This document shows, in pieces, positions 43,462-55,477 of a stretch of DNA of 64,000 nt. Origin of the DNA: Okapia johnstoni (Eukaryota; Chordata; Mammalia; Artiodactyla; Giraffidae). Within the stretch, counting starts at the first letter, position 1; every line of letters begins with the position of its first letter. The DNA lies in the NCBI GenBank assembly GCA_024291935.2, contig CM044311.1, positions 31,748,001-31,812,000 of the forward strand, written 5' to 3'. The notes below the pieces were generated by a model. That model saw nothing but the letters and a program-made list of their open reading frames with translations, was not told the origin of the DNA and did not search any database. A program made the translations under genes and the position numbers.

Positions 43462-45114
43462 CAGGTATATCTTGTTTTATTGTTCCTCACTGTATTGCAC
43501 TTTGGGCTTCCCTGGTGGCTCAGATGGTAAAGAATCTGCCTGAAATGTGGGAGACCCAGGTTCAATCCCTGGGTCATAAAGATCCCTTGGATAAAGGAAT
43601 GGCTACTCATTCCAGTATTCTTGTCTGGAGAATTCCATAGACAGAGGAGCCTGGAGGGCTACAGTTCATGGGGTCACAAAAAGTAGGACATGGATGAGCA
43701 ATTAATACTTTCACTTATTGCACTTTACCCTGTGTTTTTTGCACATTGAAGGTTTACAGCAATCCTGTGTTGAGCAAGTCTACAGAAGCCATTTTTCCAA
43801 CTACACTTGCTCACTTTGTGTCTCTGTGTCACATTTTGGTAGTTCTGCACTATTTCAATTTTTTTCTTTATTATATTTGTTACAGCATCTGTGATCAGTG
43901 TTGTTTGAGATCATTATTGTAATAATTTTGGGGTGCCCATATAAACCATTAAACTTAATTAACAAATGTTATGTGTGCTCTAACTGCTCTACTGATCAGC
44001 TGTTCTTCCATCTCTCCCCATTTCCTCAAGCCTTCCTATTCACTGAGACACAGTAATAGTCAGCTTTGGAGTTCTGATGGAGATGTACAAGAAAATTAAT
44101 GTTGTTTTATGCCTGCTAACACAGAATATATTTTGCAGCTTATGGATCAATAAGCCATTTTGATTTTCAACTATTATTATTTAATAAGTACGTTTCATAA
44201 TGCTATTGCTTCCCTAAGGCTATAGAATCTGGGCAAAGTAAATTGAAAGCTTTCTGGAAAGAATTTGCCATTCTAGATGCCATTAAGAACGCTGGAGGTT
44301 CATGGGGAGGTGTCAAAATATCAACAATAAGAGGATTTGAGAGGAGTTGATTCTCTCAGATAACTTTGAGGGATTCAAGACTCAAAGGAGAAAGTAACTA
44401 AGGATGTAGTGGAAATAGCAAGAAAACTAGAATTAGAAATGGAGTGATGTGACCAATTGCTGCAATCTCATGATAACACTTTAATTGATAAGGAGTTAAA
44501 TTTTTTTTCATTTATGTGAGGAAAGTGATTTCTTGAGACAGAATCTACTCTTGTTCATAATTCTGTGAAGATTGTTGAAATGAGAACAAAAGATATATTA
44601 ATATACTTAAAGTTAGTTGATAAAGCAGTGGCAGGGTTTGAGAGAAGTGACGCTAATTTTGAAAGAAGTTTACTGTGAATAAATGGTATCAAATAACATT
44701 GCATTACTATGGAGAAATATTTAATGAAAGATAAAATCAATTGATTCAGCAAACTTCACTGTTGTCTTATTTAAAATAATCAGCACAATCATCCCAACCT
44801 TCAGCAACCACTGCCGTGGTCAATTGAGACCCATCAAGACAAGATCCTCCACCATTAAAAATATTATGACACTGAAAATTCAGATAATGGCTAGCAATTT
44901 TTAAAAAACAAAATAAAACAAAGTAATTTTTAATTAAGGTATTTATATATAATTTTAGGCATAATGCTATTTCACACTTAATGAACTTAAAGTGTTGTGT
45001 AAACACAACTTTTATATGCACCATGAAATCAAAAAGTCTTTGTGACTCTATTGTAGTATTTGCTTTATTGTAGTGGTATAGAACCAAATCCTCAATATCT
45101 CTGAGGTAAACTTG
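43462..45114 (+). mobile_element. Tigger1 (TcMar-Tigger) DNA transposon, internally deleted
   Basis: The left end CAGGTATATCTTGTTTTATT is preceded by TA (43460-43461). The right end CAATATCTCTGAGGTAAACT is its degenerate inverted complement. Left sub-terminal sequence (AAGTCTACAGAAGCCATTTT, TTGCTCACTTTGTGTCTCTG) runs to about 44060. It then jumps directly to the C-terminal part of the pogo-like transposase gene (AGAAAATTAATGTTGTTTTA to TCAGCAACCACTGCC). About a kilobase is missing relative to a full-length Tigger1 (about 2.4 kb). No transposase frame survives. A Bov-tA lies inside at 43504-43715. The minus frames 44767-45129 and 44555-44752 are shadows. Confidence 0.85.
43504..43715 (+). mobile_element. 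Bov-tA SINE inserted in Tigger1
   Basis: GGGCTTCCCTGGTGGCTCAG to GTAGGACATGGATGAGCAAT. TATTGCACTTT at 43493-43503 and 43716-43726 is a perfect 11-bp target duplication within Tigger1 sequence. Confidence 0.95.
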
Positions 45115-45172
45115 CAATTTCATCCTCAAAGCAACCTGATTTTGTCAGGTTGATAACTACATCATCATCCTA

Positions 45173-45525
45173 CTGGCTGTTGTTGTTTTTCAGCCTCTCA
45201 GTTGTGTCCAACTCTTGTGACCCCATCAACTGAAGCACACCAGGTTTCATTATCTCCCAGGGTTTGCCCAAACACATGTCCTTTGATTTGGTGATGTCAT
45301 CCAACCATCTAATTCTCTGTTGCCCTCTTCTCATATCCTCAATCTTTTCAAACATCAGGGTCTTTTCCAATGAGTTGGCCTTTCACATCAGGTGGCTAAA
45401 TTATTGGAGCTTCAGCTTCAGCATCAGTCCTTCCAGTGAATTTTCAGGGTTGATGTCCTTTAGGGTTGACTGGTCCAATCTCCTTGCTGTCCAAGGGGCT
45501 CTCAACAGTCTTCTCTAGCACTACT
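45173..45525 (-). mobile_element. BovB 3' end
   Basis: TCAGTTGTGTCCAACTCTTG, CCAGGGTTTGCCCAAACACA, CAGGGTCTTTTCCAATGAGT and TTGCTGTCCAAGGGGCTCTC on the plus strand. A diverged copy. Confidence 0.9.
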
Positions 45526-47376
45526 TGTTAGCAGCATTAAACAGAGTTGATTGATTTTTTTCACGCTCCAAACATTTTCTTCACTTGACTTACATTCTTC
45601 CAACTTTCCCACTTTCTTAATAGACACTCTACAGTCTTATTTATTCATTCTTCCTCTTCTCCACAATCTCCTAATGAAGAACTCTTGGGCTTCATAATTA
45701 GATTTCTTTTTCTACAGTAGGTAACCACAGTTGAAATATTTAATATAATTACACTGAAAATGGAATGATAAAGTACTTTAGACAATGACTTATACACATA
45801 AGAGAATCATTTTTCTATAATGATTTTCCCTTTGTAGATGAGACTAAAGCAAGAGATTTAAAAAAATATTTTAAGCATTTGCAAAGATATCAAAAATTAT
45901 TTCTTCTTTATTTCTTGTCTGTCTTCTGTCTTGGCCCACCTTCTCATTTCCATTCATAAAAATACTTCTAACATTATAGTGGTAAAAAAAGAAAAAAAAA
46001 TACTCTGTTCAAACAAAAGGAAGTATAAGATAAAACTCTAATTTGACCTGTCCTCCAGGAATGTAATTATTGATACTAAATTTTCCTGCAAGCTTCTTCT
46101 GTCTAATAGTGGATAAGCAAAAGGCTTAAAAGAAAAAGATTATATATGTATCTATAAAATGCAGATTGGTGCTTTGAATATTCTGAGGTTGTATAATCTG
46201 CAACCTCATTCTCTCTAACCAGTGCTTTTCATATAATGAAAAGAAAACTGGTAGAGCATTGATTGCGTCAATTCTAAAGCAAGTAGTTTCTTTCTTTTGT
46301 TTATTTTGTTGGTGAAAGTGTAAGGGAGCCTTTAAGAGAGAGACATGTTGGAAAGCAACCCTCAAATATACATGTAAATTACAACATTCCCACAGATTGT
46401 AACATATCATTATCTTGCCCATTCTTTAAAGAACAAAAAACAAGGCTAATAAACATCCAGTTACATATTGTAATAGAAGAGATTTGGGATTTTTATTAGA
46501 CTATTATAGTCACTCATTTATGAATCAAGATGTTTGGAGCTGGAATGGCCCATTCTGACCTTTTGGATGTCCTAATCTAAAGGTTGCTGCGCATTATTGG
46601 AAAAATTTATTTTCAGTGGGCCACTTCTTGTCTACATCTTTTGTATGGCTGCTTCTCTGTATTTGAGTAGTAAAAGTCTTGCTTCATTTCTTTACTGACC
46701 TGCATCTCTTTAGATACCAAACAATTTCATCCAAAATTTGAGGACGGAACTCCAATGTTCATTATTTCATTAATGTCACCATCACAGATCAGAATATCAT
46801 ATGGATTAGATGTGTCTTATTTCACAACTGTGGTCCATTAGCACAAGCACAAAAATATACATTAAAACTTTCTTCTTCAGCAGCACATGATGTTTAGCGG
46901 ATCTGTCAAAGTATTTCTTTTATCACATTCTCACTGTCTATTTTTCATACAAGACCTCATTGTTGAGCTTCTTTTTATTGATGCAAGGAAATCTTACATA
47001 CAATTTCCATCCCATTAACTGTTTGAAATAGACAATACACATTCTAATGGTGCTGAACAGTAAACCACAGCCAGTTCTGAGTTGCTGTCTGATCTATTGT
47101 TGAGCTGTCTTTTGGCCCTCTTTGACATTTCAGCCATCTTTCTCTTGAGAGCCTCTAGTATTTGCCTAAAAAGATACTGGGCTAGTTGTACTTTGTTTGA
47201 ATGGAGAAATAGCTGCTGTGTTAAAATTATTCATTGTAAAAAGAAGATACTTTCAAATAGGTTTTCAGTGAATAACTTGAGTATTATGAATGTGAAATAT
47301 CTATGCTCATTACCAAACTTGTTTATTGAGATTTTACAGATATCATTAAAATATAAAATTCTTGTTCAATATTCAA
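45526..47376. other. unassigned DNA
   Basis: No repeat was recognised. On the minus strand between about 47200 and 46600 there are several short open pieces with a basic segment and a terminal stop followed by AATAAA. This could be a decayed processed pseudogene but is not identifiable. Confidence 0.4.
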
Positions 47377-47560
47377 TGTCTCAGCTTTGGAATCAGAGAG
47401 TCCTAGGTTTATAATTTAATACCTCTAAGTTATATATTGATATATGTGGGCAGCTTCATCATTTATCAGCTTTTACCTACATCACAGAATGGATATAAGA
47501 TATGTAGAGCTGAAAGCCTGACACAACAGGACTTTCAGTGACATTGTATGTATTATCAGT
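47377..47560 (+). repeat. MIR SINE
   Basis: AGCTTTGGAATCAGAGAGTC, TACCTCTAAGTTATATATTG, CAGCTTTTACCTACATCACA and AATGGATATAAG follow MIR order at low identity. Confidence 0.55.
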
Positions 47561-48845
47561 AACTAAAAAATCTAGGTCATGGAACACTAATACTTTCAGA
47601 AGTGCAGTGTGGACAGCATTTTAATTGCTGCAAGTATTATTCTGTGTTATTGTCCTTCTTATTTGACCAGTTTTTATGGTATATTGATTTATCCCGGGAT
47701 GAAAAGTATTGCTAACGTGAAGGTCTGGACCACACAGGTTGTGACTTTGTAATTGTCTCTATGCAAACAGGAACTTCTTGGTTTCTGCTACAATCTCCAT
47801 ATGTATTTCTGTTCATATTTCTGATGTAAGAGCCGTTGCATACATCTGTAGCCAACATTTTTTATTGTTCAAAGTAAATTTCCAATTATACCATCTTATA
47901 ATATGCTTGATCATCCAAGTGTGTTTTCCTCTTAAAAATAGAGCTGAACCTCAAATTGCATCATATGGTAGGTCTTAGTGCAAATATTCTACAAACTTTG
48001 ACTTGCCACCGTGAAATATCTGAATTCACATGCACATAGCCTTTTATTTTCTACTTCTTTTTGGACAAAAGGTAAATAACAGGATGAATGAGTCTATTAC
48101 TAAGTAAATATATTGTATAGTTTTAGATCTCAAATCACCTGCTAAATATTAGTTTAGCAATTGCAAATACATTCAAGGTCTATTAGAGAATTAGCTCTTT
48201 CTCTGTATTGCTGCCAAAATTTTAGTTTGTGGTTCATGACATCACTAACACCTAAAACTGTGTGCGACAGATGGAGTCAGGATGTGGTTAGAAAGAACAG
48301 AAGCAAAATAAACCATTAAAAGGTAGTCTTAGGCTCCATTTACCTTTGAAAAATTAAGTCCCTCACTAACAGACTTCTGAAATCACTGCATGACCTTGCA
48401 TGGCTGAAGCATTCAAAGAAGGAAATGAATAATAAGATGGGCAAAGAGGAAACATAAAAGGAGAAAAAAATATATGAGAATTTCTATGAAAGTAATAGAC
48501 ACAGTAAAAGCCATGGACAAAACGAGCTTTTAAAAAACATCTTGAGATTAAGATTAAGAAGTTATATATAAACAAAAATGCTTTCAAAAGGTGGAAGAAT
48601 ATTAAGTATCTGATTTATTTCTTCACATTTCAAATGTATCTGCTGCTGTGAAGACAAATTAAGCTTATAATCAAAAGCAGAAAATTTCAGGTCTAAAACT
48701 GGAAATTAACAACCAGTTTAAAGCCTTTTGACAAATGAGAACTTCAATTATTACTTAGGCCATGGAAGTTGTCAGTTCTCCCTCTACAACTTCCTTCCTT
48801 CTAACTTCTAATCCTGCGCCCCCTACCCTCCAATTTATAGCGATG
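47561..48845. other. unassigned DNA
   Basis: Nothing was recognised. Confidence 0.45.
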
Positions 48846-49450
48846 CTGTTAGCACAAATTCATGTGCCCTGTGCACAGTGAGGCCTAACAAAGTGAAATG
48901 TCAGAGTTTGGAGCAGGAAAAGGTTTATTGCATGGCCAGGTAAGGAGACGGGTGGTTCATGCCCTAAGAAAATGGCAAACTCCCTGAAGATTTTCAGCAA
49001 AGCATTTTAAAAAGCCAGGTGAGGGAGGGGAGTCACAGATTCTGTGATCAGCTTGTACACAATTCTTGGTCTGGCTGATGGTGAGGTAACAGGGTGGTGT
49101 CAGAGGGGTTCACATATCAGTCCTTCGGCTCCAGTAGTCCTGGGGCTGTGTGCTCCCTGGTCGTCAAGTAGTTAACACCTTCCCTTTGGTAAGGGGTTTT
49201 CACATCTATAAAACAACTCAGGAAATGTGCATCAGGTACTGTTATCTAGGTACTTCAGAGAAGGACTAAAGCAGAGGATATTGTGAAAAAGTCCATCCCA
49301 GGAAGGCCACACAGAGTCCTGCTCAGGTACAAGGCCACGTTTCCCTGAACACAAAAGTCTAAATATGACTCTGAAAGTATCAATCAGATTTGTCTCAGGC
49401 TCTCACTTTGCACATTGAAAGATAGAAACTTCTGGGTGACTATCTTGGAA
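48846..49450 (-). mobile_element. ERV LTR-like element, about 0.6 kb
   Basis: AAAAGGTTTATTGCATGGCC carries AATAAA on the minus strand near the left end, as expected for a reversed LTR. The identical CTGTTAGCAC occurs at 48846-48855 and 49451-49460, so either the termini or a duplication lie there. TG...CA ends can be drawn (TGTTAGCAC to GTTAGCA). The segment has higher GC than its surroundings. Family not assigned. Confidence 0.55.
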
Positions 49451-49739
49451 CTGTTAGCACCCCTAAGTATCCAATCATAGGAGGTAACCCACCAGCAGTA
49501 AAGACCTGATTGAGTTTCTGTCCCTTTGGACAGCATTTTTATAGCTACAAATGTATTTTCTTTGACATCTTTCTTTTGACTTACATTATAATAGTGCTGA
49601 TCTACTGTGAGATGACTGTGTCCACATGAGTGTTTCCATTTGATAACCTAGGTTTCCTACAGTCATCATCCTTTCATTGTATAGTATGTAGTCTCTTCCT
49701 TCATGTTGTAGCATTTGGCAGGAAAAAAAAGTGGGATGC
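49451..49739. other. unassigned DNA between two LTR-like segments
   Basis: No retroviral gene is readable. It may be a remnant of an ERV interior. Confidence 0.35.
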
Positions 49740-49971
49740 GAGAGGATGATCATATCCCAGGTCTCAGGTGGGTCCCTGAGACAGCTACCAAGTGTGAGTT
49801 CTTGGCTTCTCACAGGAAATAATTCAAGAGTAATCCATAGTAAAATGAAAGAATGCTTATACATGGAGATACACCCTCCATAGACAGAGTGTGAGCCATC
49901 TCAGAAGGCAAGCGAGACCCCTGCATATAGAGTTGTTAGTTTTTTATAGAGGTGGGTATTTTCATAGGCTA
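49740..49971 (-). mobile_element. ERV LTR fragment truncated by BovB
   Basis: GGTCTCAGGTGGGTCCCTGA, TTCTTGGCTTCTCACAGGAA, CCTCCATAGACAGAGTGTGA and ATCTCAGAAGGCAAGCGAGA resemble a dispersed ruminant ERV LTR read in reverse. It stops where BovB begins at 49972. The minus frame 49586-49864 lies partly here and is not a host gene. Confidence 0.55.
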
Positions 49972-50977
49972 CTGACCTGCCTCTTGAGAAACCTGTATGC
50001 AGGTCAGGAAGAAACAGTTAGAACTGGACATGGAACAACAGACTGGTTCCAAATAGGAAAAGAAGTACGTCAAGGCTGTATATTGTCACCCTGCTTATTT
50101 AACTTATATGCAGAGTACATCATGAGAAACGCTGGGTTGGAGAAAGCATAAGCTAGAGTCAAGATTGCTGGGAAAAATATCAGTAACCTCAGATATGCAG
50201 ATGACACCACCCTTATGGCAGAAAGTGAAGAAGAACTAAAGGACCTCTTGATGAAAGTGAAAGAGGAGAGTGGAAAAGTTGGCTTAAAGCTCAACATTCA
50301 GAAAACTAAGATCATGGCATCCAGTCCCATCACTTCATGGCAAATAGATGGGGAAACAGTGGCTGACTTTATTTTTCTCGGCTTCAAAATCACTGCAGAT
50401 GTTGACTGCAGCCATGAAATTAAAAGACCCTTAGTTCTTGGAAGGAAAATTATGACCAACCTAGACAGCATATTGAAAAGCAGAGACATTACATTGTCAA
50501 CAAAGGTCCGTCTAGTCAAAGCTATGGGTTTTCCAGTAGTCATGTATGGAAATGAGAGTTGCACTATAAAGAAAACTGAGCTCCGAAGAATTGATGGTTT
50601 TCAATTGTGGTGTTGAAGAAGACTCTTGAGAGTCCCTTGGACTGCAAAGAGATTCAACGAGTCCATCCTAGAGGAAATCAGTCCTGAATATTCATTGGAA
50701 GGACTGATGCTGAAGCTGAAACTCCAGTACTTTGGCCACCTGATGCGAAGAGCTGACTCATTTAAAAAGACCCTGATGCTGGGAAAGATTGAGGGCAGGA
50801 AGAGAAGGGGATTACAGAGGATGAGATGGTTGGATGGCATCACCAATTCAATGGACAGGGGTTTGGGTGGACTCTGGAAGTCAGTGATGGACAGGGAGGC
50901 CTGGCGTGCTGTGGTTCATGGGGTCGCAAAGAGTCAGACATGACTGAGTGACTGAACTGAACTGAACTGTTGTTACT
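49972..50977 (+). mobile_element. BovB LINE, RT palm to 3' end
   Basis: Begins CTGACCTGCCTCTTGAGAAA and ends GACTGAACTGAACTGAACTG. Frames 49891-50151, 50215-50616 and 50626-50943 together cover palm, thumb and C-terminal region, each broken from the next. The catalytic box near 50190 is YADD. This is one of the best preserved 3' halves. Confidence 0.93.
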
Positions 50978-51737
50978 AACTTTCTCCTTTAGATTAACAT
51001 CCCTGTCATTATTTCTATAAAATGGACTTAAACTAAGTCCTCATTGAAAGGCCAAAATCAAATATCTACATGATTAGACTTCAATGCACATTCAGTTTAA
51101 TTACTCTATTCAAGTATTAATGAAAGAACTTCTTGGATTTTTTGCTTATTTTTATTTTAACTAATGCAGTAACAGCAAGTGGTTAAATACAAAATATTTT
51201 TAGATCTTCTACCACTAATGCTGCTTAATTAAAATTAAGCAATTGTAAGAGAGAAGTTCCATAAATATTGCAAGTAAGATACATATAAACACCTAGAAAT
51301 TCTAAGTCAAATGTTATAACTATTAAGCTTATAAGAAAATTAAGAAACTGTCCTAGGATTATAAATATTAAAAATTATTGAAGTTCACAGCATTAAATCG
51401 GGTGGTAGAGTAATAGTCTGTGTCAGTCTGGGTCATCATGAACTTCTGCAAGATGGAAAGTTGGAATCAAGATTCCCTACAAAAATTCCAGACTACTACT
51501 CCTCGATTCCTCTAAATGTTCACTCTCAGTAAAACTATAATAAAAAAAGGAAAGCAGAAAGAAAAAGGAAGGAAGGAATAAAATAAGAAAGAAAGTTAGC
51601 ATGGAGGAAGATGACAAGGCAGTTGGTCACTCTTGGCCTTGGTTCATCAAAAGATCTCAACTGTGATGCCATAATCAGAGACCTGTATCAAACGAGGTTC
51701 AGACTTAGAATTTGTGTAGATTACATAAATTATGATG
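50978..51737. other. unassigned AT-rich DNA
   Basis: A purine-rich run (AAGAAAGAAAAAGG type) at 51540-51600. No gene was recognised. Confidence 0.45.
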
Positions 51738-51943
51738 CTGGCAAGACCCTAATGCTGGGAAAGATTAAAGGCAGTAGTAGAAGGGGACAACAAAGGATGA
51801 GATGGTTGGATGGCATCACCGACTGGATGGACATGAGTTTGAGTAAGCTCCAGGAGTTGGTGATGGACAGGGAAGTCTGGGGTGCTGCAGTCCATGGAGT
51901 CATAAAGAGTAGGACACAACTGAGTGACTGAACTGAACTGAAT
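51738..51943 (+). mobile_element. BovB 3' end
   Basis: GCTGGCAAGACCCTAATGCT to GACTGAACTGAACTGAA. Confidence 0.9.
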
Positions 51944-52182
51944 CTACATAGCCAAGAGATTCCCTCAAGGCAGTAACTATATATAAAAAAAAAGTGCCAA
52001 CCTGGTAAAAACTCAAAGACACTTAGCAAAAACAAAGACAAAGACAAAACATTTTGGAGGAACATGCCCTTAACGGAAACTTCAAGAATTCCAACAAATA
52101 AAGTTACACTTAAGAAGATTACACATTCATTTAGTCCCAGGCTCCGTGCTTGATATTGGAGATGTACAGTAAACAAGTGAAA

Positions 52183-52492
52183 GTGAAAATTGCTCAGTGG
52201 TGTCCTACTCTTTGCGATCCCATGAACTATACAGTCCATGGAATTCTCCAGGCCAGAATACTGGAGTGGGTAGCCTTTCCCTTCTCCAGGGTATCTTCCC
52301 AATCCAGAGATCGAACCCAGGTTTCCCGCATTGCAGGTGGATTCTTTACCAGCTGAGCCACAAGGGAAGCCCAAGAATACCGGAGTGGGTAGCCTATCCC
52401 TTCTCCAGCGGATCTTCCTGACCCAGTAATCGAACTGAGGTCTCCTGCATTGCAGGTGGGTTCTTTACCAACTGAACTATGAGGGAAATCCA
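52183..52492 (-). mobile_element. tandem Bov-tA: full SINE plus extra head
   Basis: Tail GCTCAGTGGTGTCCTACTCT through head AGCTGAGCCACAAGGGAAGC, then directly AAGAATACCGGAGTGGGTAG to AACTATGAGGGAAATCC, which is a second partial unit. The same architecture as 32434-33042. Confidence 0.88.
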
Positions 52493-52609
52493 GTAAACAA
52501 AGCAGATCACAAATCAGCCTTCGTAGAATATACTGATGATTTATTTTAAAATAATTAATGTAGATTTTATGTCCATAATAGACTGGAGAGAATCAAAATA
52601 AGAGAAGAG

Positions 52610-53300
52610 ATTAATCAGGGTCTATTGTAATAATCCAAAAAAGAGAAGATGGTGGCAAGACCAGATTGGTGGTAGTGGAATTTTAGAAAATATTTTGAAC
52701 ATAGAGACAATAGGATATCTCTCCTCTATTGAGTGTGATGCGTTGGAAAAAGAGAGCTAGTCTTTAAAAGTGAAATCAAGATTTTTGACTTGAACAAAAA
52801 GTCACAAAGGATTAAATCATCATTAACTTGAGATGTGGAGGAAAGGGAGAAAAGCAGATTTAAGAGGAATAAAACTGAGCTTCAGAAATATCACCTTTGT
52901 GATGCTGAGGGTTATGAAAGTAAAGATGTTGAATGAGCATTTAGAATTAGGTGAAGACGTCTATGGGGTCACAGAGAGTCAGACACGACTGAAGAGACTT
53001 AGCAGCAGCAGCAGCGGCAGAAGAGGTACAGGCTCAAGATGCAAATTTGGGAGTCGTAATGTATGAATGGTACTTAAAGTCTGAACAAGACTACTTGGGA
53101 AGTAAATAAAGGAATATAAAAGAATAAGCCTGGTAAGGAGCCAAGGAAGTGGGAATAGATCAGATTTTGGAGACTTGTAGGGAAAAGGAAGTGATCAACT
53201 ATAGCTGATCCTGATGATAAACAAAGTAAAAATAGGTACTGAGAATAAATCATTGGATTTTAAAATGTGAAAGTAATTGATGACCTTCATAAGAACTGCT
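52610..53300 (+). repeat. ancient dispersed mammalian repeat, class unassigned
   Basis: AATAATCCAAAAAAGAGAAG with GATGGTGGCAAGACCAGATT and, further on, GATGCAAATTTGGGAGTCGT and GAATGGTACTTAAAGTCTG match a widespread ancient repeat that I recall but cannot name. It is interrupted by a Bov-A2 tail at 52958-53022. Confidence 0.5.
52958..53022 (+). mobile_element. Bov-A2 3' end, 65 bp
   Basis: GTCTATGGGGTCACAGAGAG to the tail TTAGCAGCAGCAGCAGCGGC. Strongly 5' truncated. Confidence 0.88.
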
Positions 53301-53351
53301 TGATTATTTGTTGGGGAAGAAAGTCTTGTCATAATATAATCTAAAGAAAAT

Positions 53352-53682
53352 TGAATGGACTTCCTTGGCAGTTCAGTGGTTAAGAATCTGCCTGCCCATG
53401 CAGGGGACACAGGTTTGAATCTTGCTGTCGGAAGATTCCATATGCTATGGGGCAACTAAACCTGTGTGCCACAACTACTGAGCCTGAGCTCTAGAGTCCA
53501 TTTGTGGTAACTAATGAAACCCATGTGCTCTAACGCCCATGCTCTGCAACAAGAGAAGCCGTGGCAATGAGAAGCCCACACATCACAACCAGAGAGTTGT
53601 CCCCAATCTCTGCAACTAGGGGAGGCCTGTGTGGCAGCAACAAAGATCCAGTGAAGCCAAAAATAAGTGAATAAATAAATAA
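53352..53682 (+). mobile_element. CHR-type cetartiodactyl SINE
   Basis: GGACTTCCTTGGCAGTTCAG starts a tRNA-derived head that resembles Bov-tA only there. The body differs: GGCAACTAAACCTGTGTGCC, CTCTGCAACAAGAGAAGCCG, ATCCAGTGAAGCCAAAAATA and an AATAAATAAATAAA tail, as in CHR SINEs of whales, hippos and ruminants. Near full length. Confidence 0.85.
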
Positions 53683-53994
53683 AATGTTAAAAAAGAAAAT
53701 AGAAGCAAATTAAGAAATTAAATGTAGACACATTTTTCAAAAGTTTCTATCAAAAAGAGAGAAATAGGACAATATTTGAAGAAAAATGTGGGTCAGAGAT
53801 CCTCTCTTGTAACAAGATAAATTTTAAAGTAATTGCTAAAAATGATTCCATAAAGAAAAATGCATTAATCCATAGAAGAAGGATAATTGTTAGGATCATA
53901 TTCTTAAGTAGGTAAGAGGAAATGAGCTCTATTGAACAAGTAGAAATGTTGGTTTTAGCTAGGGCATGTGCAATTGAACCACATTAGGAGGAAA

Positions 53995-54213
53995 GAGGAG
54001 TTTCCCTTGTGGCTCAGATGGTAAAGAATCGTCCTGCTTTGCCGGAGACCCAGGTTCAATCCCTGGATCAGGAAGATCCCCTGGAGAAGGGCATGACTAC
54101 CCACTCCAGTATTCTTGTCTGGAAAATTCCATGGACAGAGGAGCCTGGTGGGCTATAGTCCTTGGGATCACAAAGAGTCAAACACAACTGGACAAATAAC
54201 ACACACACAGGAA
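53995..54213 (+). mobile_element. Bov-tA SINE, full length
   Basis: GAGGAGTTTCCCTTGTGGCT to GAGTCAAACACAACTGGACA with an ACACACACAC tail. Confidence 0.92.
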
Positions 54214-55477
54214 GAAAGAAGGCCAAAACATATGGACTCAAACATAGATAAGTTTGCACATATAATGGGGAAGCATGTGGGTAAAAGTCTGATTAATTGC
54301 ATTTATATGGTGAAACACAGTGCAACATCACTAGTTAAACTGAGAATAGATTGGTGAGGACTAGGGGTTGTTGAAAGTTTGAAAAGAAAAGAGAATATAT
54401 AAAATATTTATCTAAAAGAGTAAATAGATGAGGGAAAATGTTGGAAATCTCTCTGGACCCACTTGGTATTAGTAATCATGATTTATAGTGGGACCATTTG
54501 AAATGGCTGTGTGTATTGGGAATTTTTGTTTGATTGTTTGGTTTTTGCTCTATTTTGGTGTGTTTTTCTTTGTTTTTTCCAGCCATATTCAGCTATGTAG
54601 CATATATATGGAATATACAGACAGTAAACAATCAAAACTAGGGTTTTTCTAAGCAAGTGTAATTAAAAAACAACAGACAAGACAGATGAAGGTATGTATA
54701 AGGGAGTGAAAAGTGTTTATCATATCATGATATCTATGATAGTTATAATTATGTCTGACTTGCTCAACAATTTTTCCTTAATCACTAGAACCATGTTTAG
54801 CCCTTAGTTTGTAATGGTTAACTAACAGATGAATTTGGTCAGTAAAAGAACAAACTGAACTATCAAAAGAATTTTTTTTTATTACAAGACATGAGGAGAG
54901 AAGCAGGTTTTGAAACTGTACCAGAAAGAACATGTAAAATTTAGAAAAGTAGAGACAAATTTATAAGCAAAAGTTCTTTAAAAAAAAACTAACAGAAAAG
55001 ATAAACTAAGGATTAAACACCATTGAATAAATGGGTTAGTAATTTGGCGGATAAACCTAAGAAAATTAAATAGTACGTAGAACAGAGTGGTGAATAGTTG
55101 GAAAACATAGAGGTGAGATTTAGAGGCAAGAAGAATTAAAATTTCCAAAACTCATAAAATAGATACTTCAGAGGAAGAAAATATGAGTGAGACAGAAGTA
55201 GCATCTAAATACACAATGGTTAAATTTTTTAAAAAAATGGTAAAAGATAAATCTTCAGGTTCAAGAATGAGACTTATCCTGAGAAATATAGGAGAAATTT
55301 ATTCCACATTTATATACACGGTAATAAAACTGCAAAATACTAAAAGAAAAAAGTACATTAAAAAAGTAAACAGAAAGAGAGAGAATAAGCAAATAGTCCT
55401 TACCATCATTAAGACAGCTGTTATGATCACTGTCAAAGAATTAGGGAAATGCATGACATATACACACTGCTATATTT
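54214..55477. other. unassigned AT-rich DNA
   Basis: The 98-codon frame at 55183-55479 is Lys/Thr/Ile-rich as expected for A-rich DNA and runs into an L1 3' end, so it is not called a gene. Confidence 0.45.

Noticed and set aside
44767..45129. 120-codon minus-strand frame
   Set aside because: Antisense of the Tigger1 transposase remnant.
51730..52374. 214-codon minus-strand frame
   Set aside because: It joins SINE and antisense BovB translations across unrelated DNA.
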